From NCBI RefSeq assembly GCF_002563955.1, contig NZ_PDJE01000001.1:2790001-2854000 (forward strand): a stretch of DNA of 64,000 nt, in the 5' to 3' direction. A program made the translations under genes and the position numbers. Below are positions 9,180 through 17,946 of this stretch, one piece after another. The DNA is from Paramicrobacterium agarici (GTDB lineage: Bacteria; Actinomycetota; Actinomycetes; Actinomycetales; Microbacteriaceae). Positions within the stretch are counted from its first letter, which is position 1. Each line of letters begins with the position of its first letter. The notes under the pieces are model-generated. The model had not been told where the DNA came from, made no database searches, and saw only the letters and a list, made by a program, of their open reading frames with translations.

Positions 9180-10133
9180 TCACGACGCGCGATGCGGGAG
9201 GTCGGCGATCGCCGCGAGCACATCGGGTACCGAGACCGCGAGCAGCGCGGGATCGGGCTCGTCGGAGAAGGTCTCGCCGCGTCGCTGCGACGCGTCCGTG
9301 AGCACGATGTGCGGGCCGGGAGGCGGCCCCCATTCATCGGGCGGCGCCGGCCCGAAGAGAATGACCGAGGGGATGCCGTATGCCGACGCCAGGTGCGCGG
9401 CACCCGTGTCGGCCGAGACGACGAGCTCGGCGTCCGCGATCTGCGCGGCAAACTGCTCGAGGCTCATGCGACCGGCGAGAACGCACTCGTCGGGCAGCCC
9501 GGCGCGCTGCGCGACGGCGAGCGCCCGCGATCGCTCGGGCTCGCTGCCCGTGAAGACGACGCGGCGACCGTCGGCCGCGAGCGCTTCGGCAACCCGGGCG
9601 AATCGGTCGACCGGCCAGCGTCGGGAGCCGTAGAACGCGCCGACGTGCACGACGGCGGCACGAGCCACGGGCGGCACAACGAGCGGGCGCAGGATCGCGA
9701 CGTCGTCGGGGTCGCCCGGCATTCCGAACGCTTCGACGAGACGCACCCAGCGGTAGCGCTCGAGCGCGCCGTCGATCCACGCGGGACCGTCTTCGCCATG
9801 CGCGACGACCGACCGCGCGCGGAGCCCGTCGATGAAGCGTCGGCTCTCGGCGCCGTTTCCGTGCATGTTTATCGCGATGTCGATTCGGCCCGGCTCGATT
9901 CCGCTCGCGTCGTCAAGCCCTGGGGTGGCATGCAGAGCGTCCACTCCCCCGACGAGATCCACGATCGGCCGAAGCCACGACGGCATCGCGAGCACGAGCC
10001 GGTGCTCGGGTTTCGCGCGTCGCACCGCGTGGATCGCGGGAACGGCGACGAGCAGATCTCCGAGCTTCAGGGCACGCAGCACGAGCAGTTCGGGAACATC
10101 GGGATCACGTCGATTCACATCACTCACTCTCAC
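9180..10133 (-). CDS. Glycosyltransferase family 9 (heptosyltransferase-like) protein, copy 1
   Basis: About 317 residues with the GT9 pattern: LLVLRALKLGDLLVAVPAIHAVRRAKP at the N-terminus, VVHVGAFYGSRRWP in the middle, and LVVSADTGAAHLASAYGIPSVILFGPAPPDEWGPP, the donor-nucleotide region. GT9 enzymes transfer heptose from ADP-heptose to lipopolysaccharide core in Gram-negatives; here the acceptor is unknown. Several in-frame GTG codons (10133, 10127, 10118) could start it; 10133 is kept because GAGGG lies about 10 nt before it. It ends 11 nt from the sigma factor stop, tail to tail, and is divergent from gmhB. Confidence 0.88.
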   Translation of the reverse strand: MRVSDVNRRDPDVPELLVLRALKLGDLLVAVPAIHAVRRAKPEHRLVLAMPSWLRPIVDLVGGVDALHATPGLDDASGIEPGRIDIAINMHGNGAESRRFIDGLRARSVVAHGEDGPAWIDGALERYRWVRLVEAFGMPGDPDDVAILRPLVVPPVARAAVVHVGAFYGSRRWPVDRFARVAEALAADGRRVVFTGSEPERSRALAVAQRAGLPDECVLAGRMSLEQFAAQIADAELVVSADTGAAHLASAYGIPSVILFGPAPPDEWGPPPGPHIVLTDASQRRGETFSDEPDPALLAVSVPDVLAAIADLPHRAS

Positions 10134-10168
10134 AGAGGCTCAGCCCTCGCGCCAGCCGAACCAGAGAA

Positions 10169-10193
10169 GTACCTGAGAAGAAGTGCCGCACAC
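10169..10193 (-). promoter_or_regulatory. SigB/SigF-like promoter for GT9 copy 1
   Basis: On the minus strand GTGT (10193-10190), a 15-nt spacer and AGGTAC (10174-10169) match the GNNT-N14-16-GGGTAC/T pattern described for SigB-type sigma factors, except for the first G of the -10. Transcription would start near 10162, about 29 nt before the GTG start. Pattern match only. Confidence 0.5.
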
Positions 10194-10203
10194 GGTGAAG
10201 CGG

Positions 10204-10229
10204 GTTTGTCTTCTGCTCGAGTCGGGAAA
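10204..10229 (+). promoter_or_regulatory. SigB/SigF-like promoter for the gmhB operon
   Basis: GTTT (10204-10207), a 16-nt spacer and GGGAAA (10224-10229) fit the SigB/SigF promoter layout (GTTT-N15-17-GGGTA) apart from T to A in the -10. The ATG is 9 nt after the -10, so the transcript would have almost no leader. It lies back to back with the promoter-like element of GT9 copy 1. Confidence 0.5.
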
Positions 10230-10238
10230 GAAGCAGTC

Positions 10239-10778
10239 ATGACGTCAACCACTCACCCGCACGCCGTGCTGTTCGACCGCGACGACACACTCATCGAGAA
10301 TGTGCCGTACAACGGCGACCCGGCTGCCGTCGTGCCCATGCCGCACGCGCGCGCCGCCCTCGACCGGCTCCGTGAGGCTGGCGTCAAGGTCGGCATCGTG
10401 ACCAATCAGTCCGGCGTCGCGCGCGGCATCATCACCGCGGACCAGATGACCGCGGTGAATCGTCGTGTCGAGGATCTCCTCGGCCCGTTCGATGTCGTGC
10501 TCGCGTGCGTGCACGGCCCCGATGACGCTTGCTCGTGCCGCAAACCGCTTCCCGGTCTGATCACCTCGGCGGCGGCTCAGCTGAACGTCGCACCCGAGCA
10601 GGTCGCCGTCATCGGCGATATCGGAAGCGATATGGATGCCGCGGCAGCGGCCGCCGCTCGGGGCATTCTCGTGCCGACCGACGTGACTCTTCCGGGCGAG
10701 ATCGAGGCGGCACCCGAGGTCGCCGCCGATCTCGTCGACGCGGTAGCGCGGCTCCTACCCGAGAGGGAGGTCAGCTGA
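10239..10778 (+). CDS. gmhB: HAD phosphatase of the D-glycero-D-manno-heptose-1,7-bisphosphate 7-phosphatase type
   Basis: A 179-residue HAD phosphatase. LFDRDDTLIE (about 11-20) supplies the two catalytic Asp, TNQSGVARG is motif II, CVHGPDDACSCRKP (about 90-103) has the Cys-x-His...Cys-x-Cys zinc loop that marks GmhB, and IGDIGSDMDAA is the C-terminal Asp motif. In the known pathway it removes the 7-phosphate of heptose 1,7-bisphosphate before nucleotide transfer. The stop overlaps the next ATG (TGATG), so it heads a tightly coupled operon 10239-16706. Confidence 0.88.
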   Translation: MTSTTHPHAVLFDRDDTLIENVPYNGDPAAVVPMPHARAALDRLREAGVKVGIVTNQSGVARGIITADQMTAVNRRVEDLLGPFDVVLACVHGPDDACSCRKPLPGLITSAAAQLNVAPEQVAVIGDIGSDMDAAAAAAARGILVPTDVTLPGEIEAAPEVAADLVDAVARLLPEREVS

Positions 10779-11800
10779 TGCGCACTCTCGTTGCCCGTCT
10801 CGACAGCGTCGGCGATGTTCTGCTGTCTGGCGCTGCCGTGCGCGCGATCGCGGCCGGCTCAGACGAGGTCTGGATGCTGTGCGGCCCTCAGGGCGCGCCG
10901 GCGGCCGAGATGCTTCCCGGCGTGGATCACGTCGTCACCTGGTCTGCACCGTGGATCGTCGCCCCCGCTCCCGATTTCACGCGGGAGAGCGCGCGCGAGC
11001 TGCTGAGCATCGTCGAGCGCATCTCTCCGGATGCTGCGGTGATCCTCACGTCGTTTCACCAGTCACCGCTGCCGCTTGCCGCGCTTCTGCGGCTCGCCGG
11101 GGTGCCACGCATCACGGGGACATCGATCGACTATGCGGGCTCCCTTCTCGACGTGCGGCTGAAGCCGGGCGAGGACTTTCCCGAAGACCAGCCCGAGGCG
11201 CACCGCGCTCTGCGCATCGCGGAGGCCGCCGGGTTTGCTCCCGTCGACAGCGACCACCTTGCCGTCACCGGGGTTCCCGACGTGAGCGGCATGGTTCCCG
11301 AAGGGCGCTATACCGTCGTGCATCCCGGGGCGACCGTCCCCGCGCGAGAATGGCCCGCGTCGCACCACGAGAGCCTCGTCGCGGAGCTGACGGCCCGCGG
11401 GCGCACGGTCGTCGTCACCGGCACGCCGTCAGAGACGGCGTTGACGGCGCGTGTCGCGGGTTCGGCAATCGATCTCGGGGGCCGCACGAGCCTGCGCGAA
11501 CTCGCGGGTGTCCTCGCGGGCGCCGATGCGGTTGTCGTGGGAAACACGGGTCCGGCCCACCTTGCCGCCGCTGTCGGAACGCCGGTCGTGAGCCTGTTCT
11601 CACCCGTGGTCTCGGCCGAGCGCTGGGCGCCGTGGGGCGTTCCGACCGTCATTCTCGGAGATCAGGATGCCGCGTGCCGTGGCAGCCGCGCCAGGGAATG
11701 CCCGATCGCGGGCCATCCGTGCCTTTCGGTCGTGCAGCCTTCCGAGGTCGCCGACGCCTGCGAGCGGTTGATTGTCGAAACGGAAGGAGCGCTGCTGTGA
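10778..11800 (+). CDS. Glycosyltransferase family 9 (heptosyltransferase-like) protein, copy 2
   Basis: 340 residues of the GT9 fold. It begins MRTLVARLDSVGDVLLSGAA, has YTVVHPGATVPAREWP in the middle, and ADAVVVGNTGPAHLAAAVGTPVVSLFSPVVSAERWAPWG in the nucleotide-sugar region. The tail CRGSRARECPIAGHPCL has three Cys, as often seen in the family. GAGAGGGAGG lies before the ATG, which shares one base with the gmhB stop. Expected to be a cytoplasmic transferase using the heptose nucleotide made by neighbouring gene products; the acceptor is unknown. Confidence 0.88.
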   Translation: MRTLVARLDSVGDVLLSGAAVRAIAAGSDEVWMLCGPQGAPAAEMLPGVDHVVTWSAPWIVAPAPDFTRESARELLSIVERISPDAAVILTSFHQSPLPLAALLRLAGVPRITGTSIDYAGSLLDVRLKPGEDFPEDQPEAHRALRIAEAAGFAPVDSDHLAVTGVPDVSGMVPEGRYTVVHPGATVPAREWPASHHESLVAELTARGRTVVVTGTPSETALTARVAGSAIDLGGRTSLRELAGVLAGADAVVVGNTGPAHLAAAVGTPVVSLFSPVVSAERWAPWGVPTVILGDQDAACRGSRARECPIAGHPCLSVVQPSEVADACERLIVETEGALL

Positions 11801-12810
11801 ACATCCTCTTCTGGCACGCACACGGAGGCTGGGCCGACGCGTTCGTGCGCGGCGAGCACACGTACCTGCTGCCGACGACGCCCGACCGCGGGCCGTTTGG
11901 ATTGGGCCGCGCGGGCCGCGATTGGCCGACGAACGCTGTCGAGGTCTCTCCCGATGCTCTTGCCACGGCCGACGTCGACGTCGTCGTGCTGCAGCGTCTT
12001 GAAGAGCTGGAGTTCGCCGAGCAATGGCTCGGCCGCAAGCTGGGGCGCGATGTGCCCGCCGTCTTCGTCGAGCACAATACGCCGAAGGGCGATGTTCCGC
12101 ACTCGGTGCACCCGCTGTCCGACCGTTCCGATGTGGCGATCGTGCACGTCACGCATTTCAACTCCCTCATGTGGGACACCGGGCACACGCCGACGACCGT
12201 CGTGGAACACGGCATCCCCGACCCCGGCCTGCTCTACACCGGTGACGTCGAGCGCTTTGGCGCCGTCATCAACGAGCCGGTGCGACGCGCACGCGTCAGC
12301 GGCTCCGACCTGCTGCCGCGCTTCGCGCGCGTGGCACCTGTCGACGTCTTCGGCATCGGGGCCGAGCGCATTCCCGAGCTGTACCCCGACAGCGACGGCG
12401 GAGTGTCGGGTGCCGGCGACCTGCCGACGCAGTCGCTCCACGAATCGCTCGCGAAACGGCGGGCGTATCTGCACACGACGCGGTGGACATCACTCGGACT
12501 CTCCCTTCTCGAAGCCATGCATCTGGGAATGCCGGTGCTCACGCTGGGCACCACCGAAGCATTCCGGGCTGTGCCTCCCGAGGCGGGGGCGATCTCGTCG
12601 GACGTCGATGATCTGGTGCGCGCCGCGCGGCAGCTTCTCGACGACCCCGACGAGGCGAGGCGCCGCGGTGCACGGGCGCGTGAATACGCGCTCGAGCACT
12701 ACGGCCTCCCTGCCTTTCTCGACCGGTGGAATCAGGTTCTCGACGACACCGTGTCGACAGCTCGGCGGCGGTCGTCGTCGAGAGCGCCGATAGAAAGGAC
12801 CGTCCGATGA
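11797..12810 (+). CDS. Glycosyltransferase, GT4-like
   Basis: 337 residues. The N-terminal half ([20 protein letters not shown]) resembles the bacterial GT-B glycosyltransferases that read HGGW-type starts, and the C-terminal half has [30 protein letters not shown], the donor-binding Glu region of family 4 enzymes. The central region has a [15 protein letters not shown] segment. The donor sugar cannot be told. The GTG start overlaps the previous stop by 3 nt (GTGA) and has GGAAGGAGC upstream, so it is translated with GT9 copy 2. Confidence 0.8.
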   Translation: MNILFWHAHGGWADAFVRGEHTYLLPTTPDRGPFGLGRAGRDWPTNAVEVSPDALATADVDVVVLQRLEELEFAEQWLGRKLGRDVPAVFVEHNTPKGDVPHSVHPLSDRSDVAIVHVTHFNSLMWDTGHTPTTVVEHGIPDPGLLYTGDVERFGAVINEPVRRARVSGSDLLPRFARVAPVDVFGIGAERIPELYPDSDGGVSGAGDLPTQSLHESLAKRRAYLHTTRWTSLGLSLLEAMHLGMPVLTLGTTEAFRAVPPEAGAISSDVDDLVRAARQLLDDPDEARRRGARAREYALEHYGLPAFLDRWNQVLDDTVSTARRRSSSRAPIERTVR

Positions 12811-14036
12811 GAATTGCGATGATTTCAGAACACGCGAGTCCGCTCGCCGCGCTCGGCGGCGTCGACGCCGGCGGGCAGAACGTTCATGTCGCGGCGCTGT
12901 CTCTCGCGCTCGGCCGGCTCGGCCACGACGTCACCGTGTACACGAGACGTGACGACATCGCGCTTCCCGACCGCGTTCCGATGGCGCCGAACGTCGAGGT
13001 CGTGCACGTCACGGCGGGCCCCGTCGAGCCGATTCCGAAAGACGACCTGCTTCCGTACATGAGCGAACTCGCCGACGGGGTCGTGGCGGATTGGCGCAGC
13101 CGCAAGCCCGACGTCGTGCACAGCCACTTCTGGATGTCGGGCGTTGCCGCGCTCGACGCTTCACACCGCACGGGAGTGCCCATGGTGCACACCTTCCACG
13201 CGCTCGGCGTCGTGAAGCGCAGGCACCAGGGCGCAGACGACACGAGCCCCCGCGAGCGCCGCTGGCTCGAGCCGCGCGTGGGGCGCGAAGCCGACGGCAT
13301 CGTCGCAACGTGCTCCGACGAGGCTTTCGAGCTCAAGGCACTCGGCGTGCCCTTCGAACGCATCACCGTCGCGCCATGCGGCGTCGATCTCGAGACGTTC
13401 ACGGCAGAGGGCCCCGTCGCGACGCGCGGCCGCCCCCACCGCATCCTCGCGGTCGGCCGCCTCGTGAAGCGCAAGGGGATCGACACGGTCATCGACGCCC
13501 TGACCCGGCTGCACGCCGACACGGAGCTCGTGATCGTCGGCGGGCCAGGCACCGTCGACGAGACAATGACGGATGCCGAGGCACGCCGATTGCGTGACAT
13601 CGCCATCGAGCGCGGGGTGGACGACCGCGTGGTGTTCGCGGGGCAGCTGTCGCGCGAAGACATGCCGACCATGCTGCGCTCCGCCGACGCCGTCGTGTGC
13701 ACGCCCTGGTACGAGCCGTTCGGCATCGTTCCCCTCGAAGCGATGGCGTGCGGTGTCCCGGTGGTCGCCGCAGCGGTCGGCGGACTGACCGACACGGTCG
13801 TCGACGGCGTCACCGGACGCCTGGTTCCTCCGAAGGATCCCGAGGCCCTCGCTGAGACGCTCGACGAACTCGTCGTCGATGCCGACACGATCCGGGACTA
13901 CGGACTCGCGGGACGCGAGCGAGTGGAATCCCGCTACGCCTGGAGCCGCATTGCCGCAGACACGGCGGAGACGTATCGCACGGTCGCGGCCCAGCGCGAG
14001 CAGCGGGTTCCGAACCTGGCGGGAGTGCGACCATGA
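12807..14036 (+). CDS. Glycosyltransferase family 4 protein
   Basis: 409 residues of a typical GT4 (GT-B) enzyme. Acceptor domain: [52 protein letters not shown] and [12 protein letters not shown]. Donor domain: [19 protein letters not shown], then [44 protein letters not shown] with the EPFGIVPLE signature. The start resembles sucrose synthase/MshA-like family members (GGQNVHV), but the substrate is unknown. The ATGA overlaps both the gene before (12807-12810) and gmhA after (14033-14036), one polycistronic unit. Confidence 0.9.
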   Translation: MRIAMISEHASPLAALGGVDAGGQNVHVAALSLALGRLGHDVTVYTRRDDIALPDRVPMAPNVEVVHVTAGPVEPIPKDDLLPYMSELADGVVADWRSRKPDVVHSHFWMSGVAALDASHRTGVPMVHTFHALGVVKRRHQGADDTSPRERRWLEPRVGREADGIVATCSDEAFELKALGVPFERITVAPCGVDLETFTAEGPVATRGRPHRILAVGRLVKRKGIDTVIDALTRLHADTELVIVGGPGTVDETMTDAEARRLRDIAIERGVDDRVVFAGQLSREDMPTMLRSADAVVCTPWYEPFGIVPLEAMACGVPVVAAAVGGLTDTVVDGVTGRLVPPKDPEALAETLDELVVDADTIRDYGLAGRERVESRYAWSRIAADTAETYRTVAAQREQRVPNLAGVRP

Positions 14037-14638
14037 GCATCCACCAATCGATCAGCGCCTCGCCGGTCGAACGGCACCTGGTCTCGCTGCGCCCCGTTCT
14101 CGACGCGCTCGACGCAGAATCGGGTCGGCTCGATCGCTGGGGGCGCACCCTCGCCGCCCGGCTCATGCGCGGCAATCGCATGCTCGCAGCCGGAAACGGC
14201 GGGTCTGCGGCCGAGGCGCAGCATTTCACGGCGGAGCTCGTCGGCAGATTCGACGGCGAACGTCGCCCGTTCTCGGCGATCGCGCTGCACGCTGACACAT
14301 CGGCGGTCACCGCGATCGGCAACGACTACGGCTATGACGAGGTGTTCGCACGTCAGGTCTCGGGGCACGCGCGGCACGGCGACGTCGTCGTGCTGCTGTC
14401 GACGAGCGGGGCCAGCCGCAACCTGCTGCTCGCGGCAAAGGCGGCGTCGGCGAGCGGAGCGACGACGTGGGCCCTTACGGGCGCCGGGCCGAACCCGCTG
14501 TCGAGCGTTGTCGACGAGTGCCTGTGCCTTCCCGGACCAGCGGCCAACGTGCAAGAGGCGCAGCTCGTCGCCGTGCACGCCATCTGCCGCGCATTCGACG
14601 CCGCCGTCGCCGAGGCGGAGAAACGGAGTGGATCATGA
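14033..14638 (+). CDS. gmhA: Sedoheptulose 7-phosphate isomerase
   Basis: A 201-residue single-SIS-domain protein of the GmhA type, which converts sedoheptulose 7-phosphate to D-glycero-D-manno-heptose 7-phosphate. [22 protein letters not shown] (about 52-73) is the hallmark with the catalytic Glu, [17 protein letters not shown] the second conserved block, [10 protein letters not shown] (about 121-130) the phosphate-binding Ser/Thr loop, and [17 protein letters not shown] (about 173-189) carries the conserved catalytic His. The family works as a tetramer with shared active sites. Coupled by ATGA overlaps to the GT4 gene before and to hldE after. Confidence 0.93.
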   Translation: MSIHQSISASPVERHLVSLRPVLDALDAESGRLDRWGRTLAARLMRGNRMLAAGNGGSAAEAQHFTAELVGRFDGERRPFSAIALHADTSAVTAIGNDYGYDEVFARQVSGHARHGDVVVLLSTSGASRNLLLAAKAASASGATTWALTGAGPNPLSSVVDECLCLPGPAANVQEAQLVAVHAICRAFDAAVAEAEKRSGS

Positions 14639-15984
14639 GCATCGTCGTCGTGGGAGATGTCCTTCTCGATCGCGATATCTCGGGAACGTCCGAGCGGCTG
14701 AGTCCCGATGCGCCCGTTCCCGTCGTCGATGTGCGACACGCGACGCGACGGGCGGGCGGCGCCGGTCTGGTCGCCACTCTGCTCGCGCACGAAGCAGACG
14801 TGCGACTTGTGACGGTTCTGTCAGACGATGCGAACTCGCGCGACCTGCGGTCTGCGCTCAACGGCGTCTCTGTTGTGGCGGGCCCCTCGGGAGCTCCGAC
14901 TCCCGTCAAGACGCGCGTGAGCTCCTCGGGGCACGCTCTCACGCGGCTCGACGAAGGATGCGACCCCGCTCCGGTGCCAGACGTCACAGACGCCATGCTC
15001 GACGAGATCGCGTCGGCCGACGTTCTTCTCGTCGCCGACTACGGGCGCGGCCTGACGTCGAACGAGCGTCTGCGCGACGCGCTGCGCGAGCGCGGACGCA
15101 CCGTGCCCGTCGTGTGGGATCCGCACCCCAAGGGCACATGGCCGGTCTCGACGAGTGCCGTCGTGACGCCGAACCTCGCCGAAGCCGCTGCCGCTGCTGA
15201 GCTCCCGGCAAGCCTCGACGCGGCGTTCGAGGCGGGCAAGCTTCTTCGCGAGCGATGGGACTGCGCAGCCGTCGCCGTCACCGTGGGAGACCGCGGGGTC
15301 GTCGTGACGACAGAGAGCGGGCTTCCTGCTCACGTGCCGGCCCCGTCGCTCGGCGCGGTCGACACGTGCGGCGCGGGCGATCGCTTCGCAGCATCCGTCG
15401 CTCTCGGCCTCGCGGGCGGCGATGATCTCGCAGCGGCGGTCGGACGCGCTGTCACCGAGACCGCGCAGTTTCTGCGCCGCGGCGGAGTCGCGTCGCTCGA
15501 CGCCACGACGATTCCGCTGCGCAGCCGCGTGCAAGATGCTTTTCTCGTCGCACGTGACACGCGTGCGTCGGGAGGAACAGTTGTCGCAACGGGCGGCTGC
15601 TTCGACCTGCTGCACGCCGGTCATGCCCGAACTCTCTCGGCCGCTCGCGAACTCGGAGACTGCCTCATCGTGTGCCTCAACTCCGACGACTCGGTGCGGC
15701 GGCTCAAGGGGCCGGAACGGCCGATCATGACGCAGGCCGATCGTGTCGACCTGCTCATGTCGCTCGCGTGCGTCGACGCGGTGCTCGTCTTCGACGAAGA
15801 CACGCCAGAGGCGGCACTGCGCCGCCTGCAGCCCGACCTGTGGGTCAAGGGCGGCGACTACAGCGCGAGCTCGCTGCCCGAATCGGCTGCCCTCGACGAA
15901 TGGGGCGGGCGCGCCGTGACAGTCCCGTACCACCCCGGTCGATCCACAACCAAGCTTGCGAGCGCCATCGCTCGCGTCAGCTGA
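14635..15984 (+). CDS. hldE: HldE-type bifunctional heptose kinase/nucleotidyltransferase, copy 1 (diverged kinase half)
   Basis: 449 residues. The N-terminal PfkB-type kinase half starts VVVGDVLLDRDISG and has SPDAPVPVV and the catalytic GAGDRF (about 246-251). The C-terminal nucleotidyltransferase half has ATGGCFDLLHAGH (about 318-330, HxGH motif), LNSDDSVRRLKGPERP and LWVKGGDYS. In the known enzyme the first half phosphorylates heptose 7-phosphate at O1 and the second adds AMP. The GGAAN substrate motif of the kinase is GGAGL here (41-45): the conserved Asn is missing and the region is poorly conserved, so kinase activity or specificity may have changed. Last but one gene of the first operon. 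Confidence 0.88.
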   Translation: MSIVVVGDVLLDRDISGTSERLSPDAPVPVVDVRHATRRAGGAGLVATLLAHEADVRLVTVLSDDANSRDLRSALNGVSVVAGPSGAPTPVKTRVSSSGHALTRLDEGCDPAPVPDVTDAMLDEIASADVLLVADYGRGLTSNERLRDALRERGRTVPVVWDPHPKGTWPVSTSAVVTPNLAEAAAAAELPASLDAAFEAGKLLRERWDCAAVAVTVGDRGVVVTTESGLPAHVPAPSLGAVDTCGAGDRFAASVALGLAGGDDLAAAVGRAVTETAQFLRRGGVASLDATTIPLRSRVQDAFLVARDTRASGGTVVATGGCFDLLHAGHARTLSAARELGDCLIVCLNSDDSVRRLKGPERPIMTQADRVDLLMSLACVDAVLVFDEDTPEAALRRLQPDLWVKGGDYSASSLPESAALDEWGGRAVTVPYHPGRSTTKLASAIARVS

Positions 15985-16004
15985 ACGAGAGAAAAGGAGA
16001 CTCC

Positions 16005-16706
16005 ATGGCAGACCCGACGATTCTGACCGGCCGCATCCTCATCACGGGCGGCGGCTCCGGGCTCGGCGCAGCCGTCGCCGACGCCGTCGAGGCCGCGGGC
16101 GGCACGCCGATCATTCTCGATCGCGACATCAGCGGGGTCGGCGACCGCACAGCGTACGAGGCAGACGTCTCAGACGGGCGCGCCGTCGAAGACCGCGTTC
16201 GAGCTGTCGTCGACGAGCAGGGCGGTCTCGAGGCCGTCGTGACCGCGGCAGGCATCGACCGCTGCGGTCGGCTCGAGGAGGTGCCCGCTGAGGAGTGGGA
16301 GCGCGTCATCTCGGTGAACCTGCTCGGCACCGCGGCGGTCGTTCGGGCCGCTCTTCCCGCGCTCACGGCCTCACGCGGGCGCGTCGTCACCGTCGCGTCG
16401 AGCCTTGCGCTGCGCGCGGTCTCAGACGCGACAGCCTACTGCGCGTCGAAGTTCGGCGTCCTCGGGTTCTCCCGAGCCCTCGCCGCCGAGACGCGCGGAC
16501 AGATCGGCGTCACGACGCTCGTGCCCTCGGGCATGCGCACGCACTTCTTCGACGACCGCGATGACAAGTACAAGCCGGGCGACGACGCGAGTCTCAACGA
16601 CCCGAACGCCGTCGCCAACGCCGTCATGTTCGCGCTGAATCAGCCCGAGGGCTGCGAGGTGCGCGAGCTTGTCATCTGCCACGAGAACGAGGAGTCATGG
16701 CCGTAA
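16005..16706 (+). CDS. Short-chain dehydrogenase/reductase in the heptose block
   Basis: A 233-residue classical SDR. TGGGSGLG (14-21) binds NAD(P), NAAG is replaced by TAAG (about 80-83), and the catalytic Ser (about 132-133), Tyr145 and Lys149 (ASS, then YCASK) are all present. AAAAGGAGA precedes the ATG. It is not the extended-SDR type expected for HldD, the epimerase that completes ADP-L-glycero-D-manno-heptose, so it more likely oxidises or reduces a sugar or intermediate (inference). Its last 35 nt overlap, tail to tail, the end of GT9 copy 3. Confidence 0.87.
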   Translation: MADPTILTGRILITGGGSGLGAAVADAVEAAGGTPIILDRDISGVGDRTAYEADVSDGRAVEDRVRAVVDEQGGLEAVVTAAGIDRCGRLEEVPAEEWERVISVNLLGTAAVVRAALPALTASRGRVVTVASSLALRAVSDATAYCASKFGVLGFSRALAAETRGQIGVTTLVPSGMRTHFFDDRDDKYKPGDDASLNDPNAVANAVMFALNQPEGCEVRELVICHENEESWP

Positions 16707-17808
16707 GAGCCGCGACATCGTCCCACACGGAATCTGCGAGCACGTCGTCCACGAATGTGACGTCGTGCTCGCAGCGTTCCGCCGTCCACCCCACTTGCGT
16801 CGCGTCACGGCCGCACACCGGGCACTGAGTCGTCCACGACAGCTGCACGCGGTGGTGCCCGCGCTCGAGAGGGCCGGCGTTGATGAAATTTCCAAACCAG
16901 TAGACGGACGCTGTCGGCGTGCCGACTGCCTGAGCGAGGTGGCGCGGGCCGCTGTCGTTTCCCACGAACACGTCTGATGTCGCGAGAGCTCCGACGAGCT
17001 GCGCCATGCTGAGGCTGCCCGCTCGACTCGAAATGCGCGTGCCCTCCGGCCCGGCCAGGAGTCTCGACCGCTCAGCGATCTCGTCGACGGCCTCGACCTC
17101 GGCGTCGCCGCCGAGCACGAGGACGCTCCCGCCGTTTCGCGCGAAGCGCGCGGCGATCTCGGCGAAGCGCTCTCTCGGCCACCGTCTGCGCGGGTCTGTC
17201 GCACCTGGGTGCAGAGCCAAGACGGGTGCGTCGAGCGCCGCGGTGAGAGCGGTGCCAGCCTGCAGGTCGTCATCTGTCGTCAACAAACGCGGCTCCAGCA
17301 TGACCGGCGACGCTCCGGCGAGCGCGGCGACCTCGAGCGCGCGCAGCACCTCGTGCTGGTAGTAGATGTAGGGAACCGTGCGCTCGAGAGCGAGTGCGTC
17401 CGGCGTCTGAGTGCCGACGGTGTGAACGGCGGCGAGCCGCGCGAGAAACGGATTCGAGTTGCGGCCGCCTCCATGCACTTGCACGGCGAGGTCGAAGCGT
17501 TCGTGCAGACGAGCGAAAAACGCGTCGACGGCGCGCGAGTCCTCCTCGCCATCGCGAACCCCTGGCGCCACGGGAAGCTCCTCGATGCGGCTGACGGCGG
17601 CACTCCTGCCGGGCAGCAGCTCCTCGGCGATGGGAGTGCCGAGAACCGTGATCTCGGCGTCGGGGTATGCAGCGTGCAGCGCCTCGATTGCCGGAACCGC
17701 GAACAGCAGGTCGCCCAGTCCTCCGCCCCTCAGCACAGCGATCGAGCGTACGTGCTCGAAGCGGTCACCGGGAGTGGCGAAAGCGATGGGCGGGCTGGCT
17801 GTGCTCAT
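16672..17808 (-). CDS. Glycosyltransferase family 9 (heptosyltransferase-like) protein, copy 3
   Basis: 378 residues of the GT9 type: SIAVLRGGGLGDLLFAVPAIEALHAAYPDAEITVLG, LALHPGATDPRRRWP, and DVFVGNDSGPRHLAQAVGTPTASVYWFGNFINAG. The C-terminal CPVCGRDATQVGWTAERCEHD carries four Cys/His-rich positions, not seen in copies 1 and 2. The ATG at 17808 has GAGAAAGG upstream. It faces the SDR gene, overlapping it by 35 nt, and diverges from the aldehyde dehydrogenase operon. The three GT9 proteins are clearly different from each other, suggesting successive transfer steps. Confidence 0.88.
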   Translation of the reverse strand: MSTASPPIAFATPGDRFEHVRSIAVLRGGGLGDLLFAVPAIEALHAAYPDAEITVLGTPIAEELLPGRSAAVSRIEELPVAPGVRDGEEDSRAVDAFFARLHERFDLAVQVHGGGRNSNPFLARLAAVHTVGTQTPDALALERTVPYIYYQHEVLRALEVAALAGASPVMLEPRLLTTDDDLQAGTALTAALDAPVLALHPGATDPRRRWPRERFAEIAARFARNGGSVLVLGGDAEVEAVDEIAERSRLLAGPEGTRISSRAGSLSMAQLVGALATSDVFVGNDSGPRHLAQAVGTPTASVYWFGNFINAGPLERGHHRVQLSWTTQCPVCGRDATQVGWTAERCEHDVTFVDDVLADSVWDDVAALTAMTPRSRGR

Positions 17809-17845
17809 GTGGGTGCACCTTTCTCGTCTGCGTCTCTCGTGAACA

Positions 17846-17871
17846 GTTCCCCGTTTCGCAGTTGGGCAAAC
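17846..17871 (-). promoter_or_regulatory. SigB/SigF-like promoter for GT9 copy 3
   Basis: On the minus strand GTTT (17871-17868), a 16-nt spacer and GGGAAC (17851-17846). This matches the SigB/SigF layout except T to A in the -10, the same change as in the gmhB promoter. Transcription would begin near 17840, about 32 nt before the start codon, leaving room for the visible ribosome-binding site. Confidence 0.5.
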
Positions 17872-17887
17872 ACTCAGCCGCGAGCAC

Positions 17888-17913
17888 GTGTAGAACGCGG
17901 CCGAGTTGGGTAC
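17888..17913 (+). promoter_or_regulatory. SigB/SigF-like promoter for the aldehyde dehydrogenase-hldE2 operon
   Basis: GTGT (17888-17891), a 16-nt spacer and GGGTAC (17908-17913) fit the published Streptomyces SigB pattern GNNT-N14-16-GGGTAC/T exactly. Transcription would begin near 17920, about 27 nt before the ATG at 17947. This is the best of the four candidate stress promoters in the block. Confidence 0.6.
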
Positions 17914-17946
17914 TTCTTCAGGCACGCACATCGACAGGGAGGCTTC

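Noticed and set aside
16697..16706. GGAG plus ATGG near 16697 as the start of another plus-strand gene after the SDR.
   Set aside because: The frame stops at once (ATG GCC GTA AGA in one frame gives no protein with family features) and the minus strand carries the clear GT9 gene.
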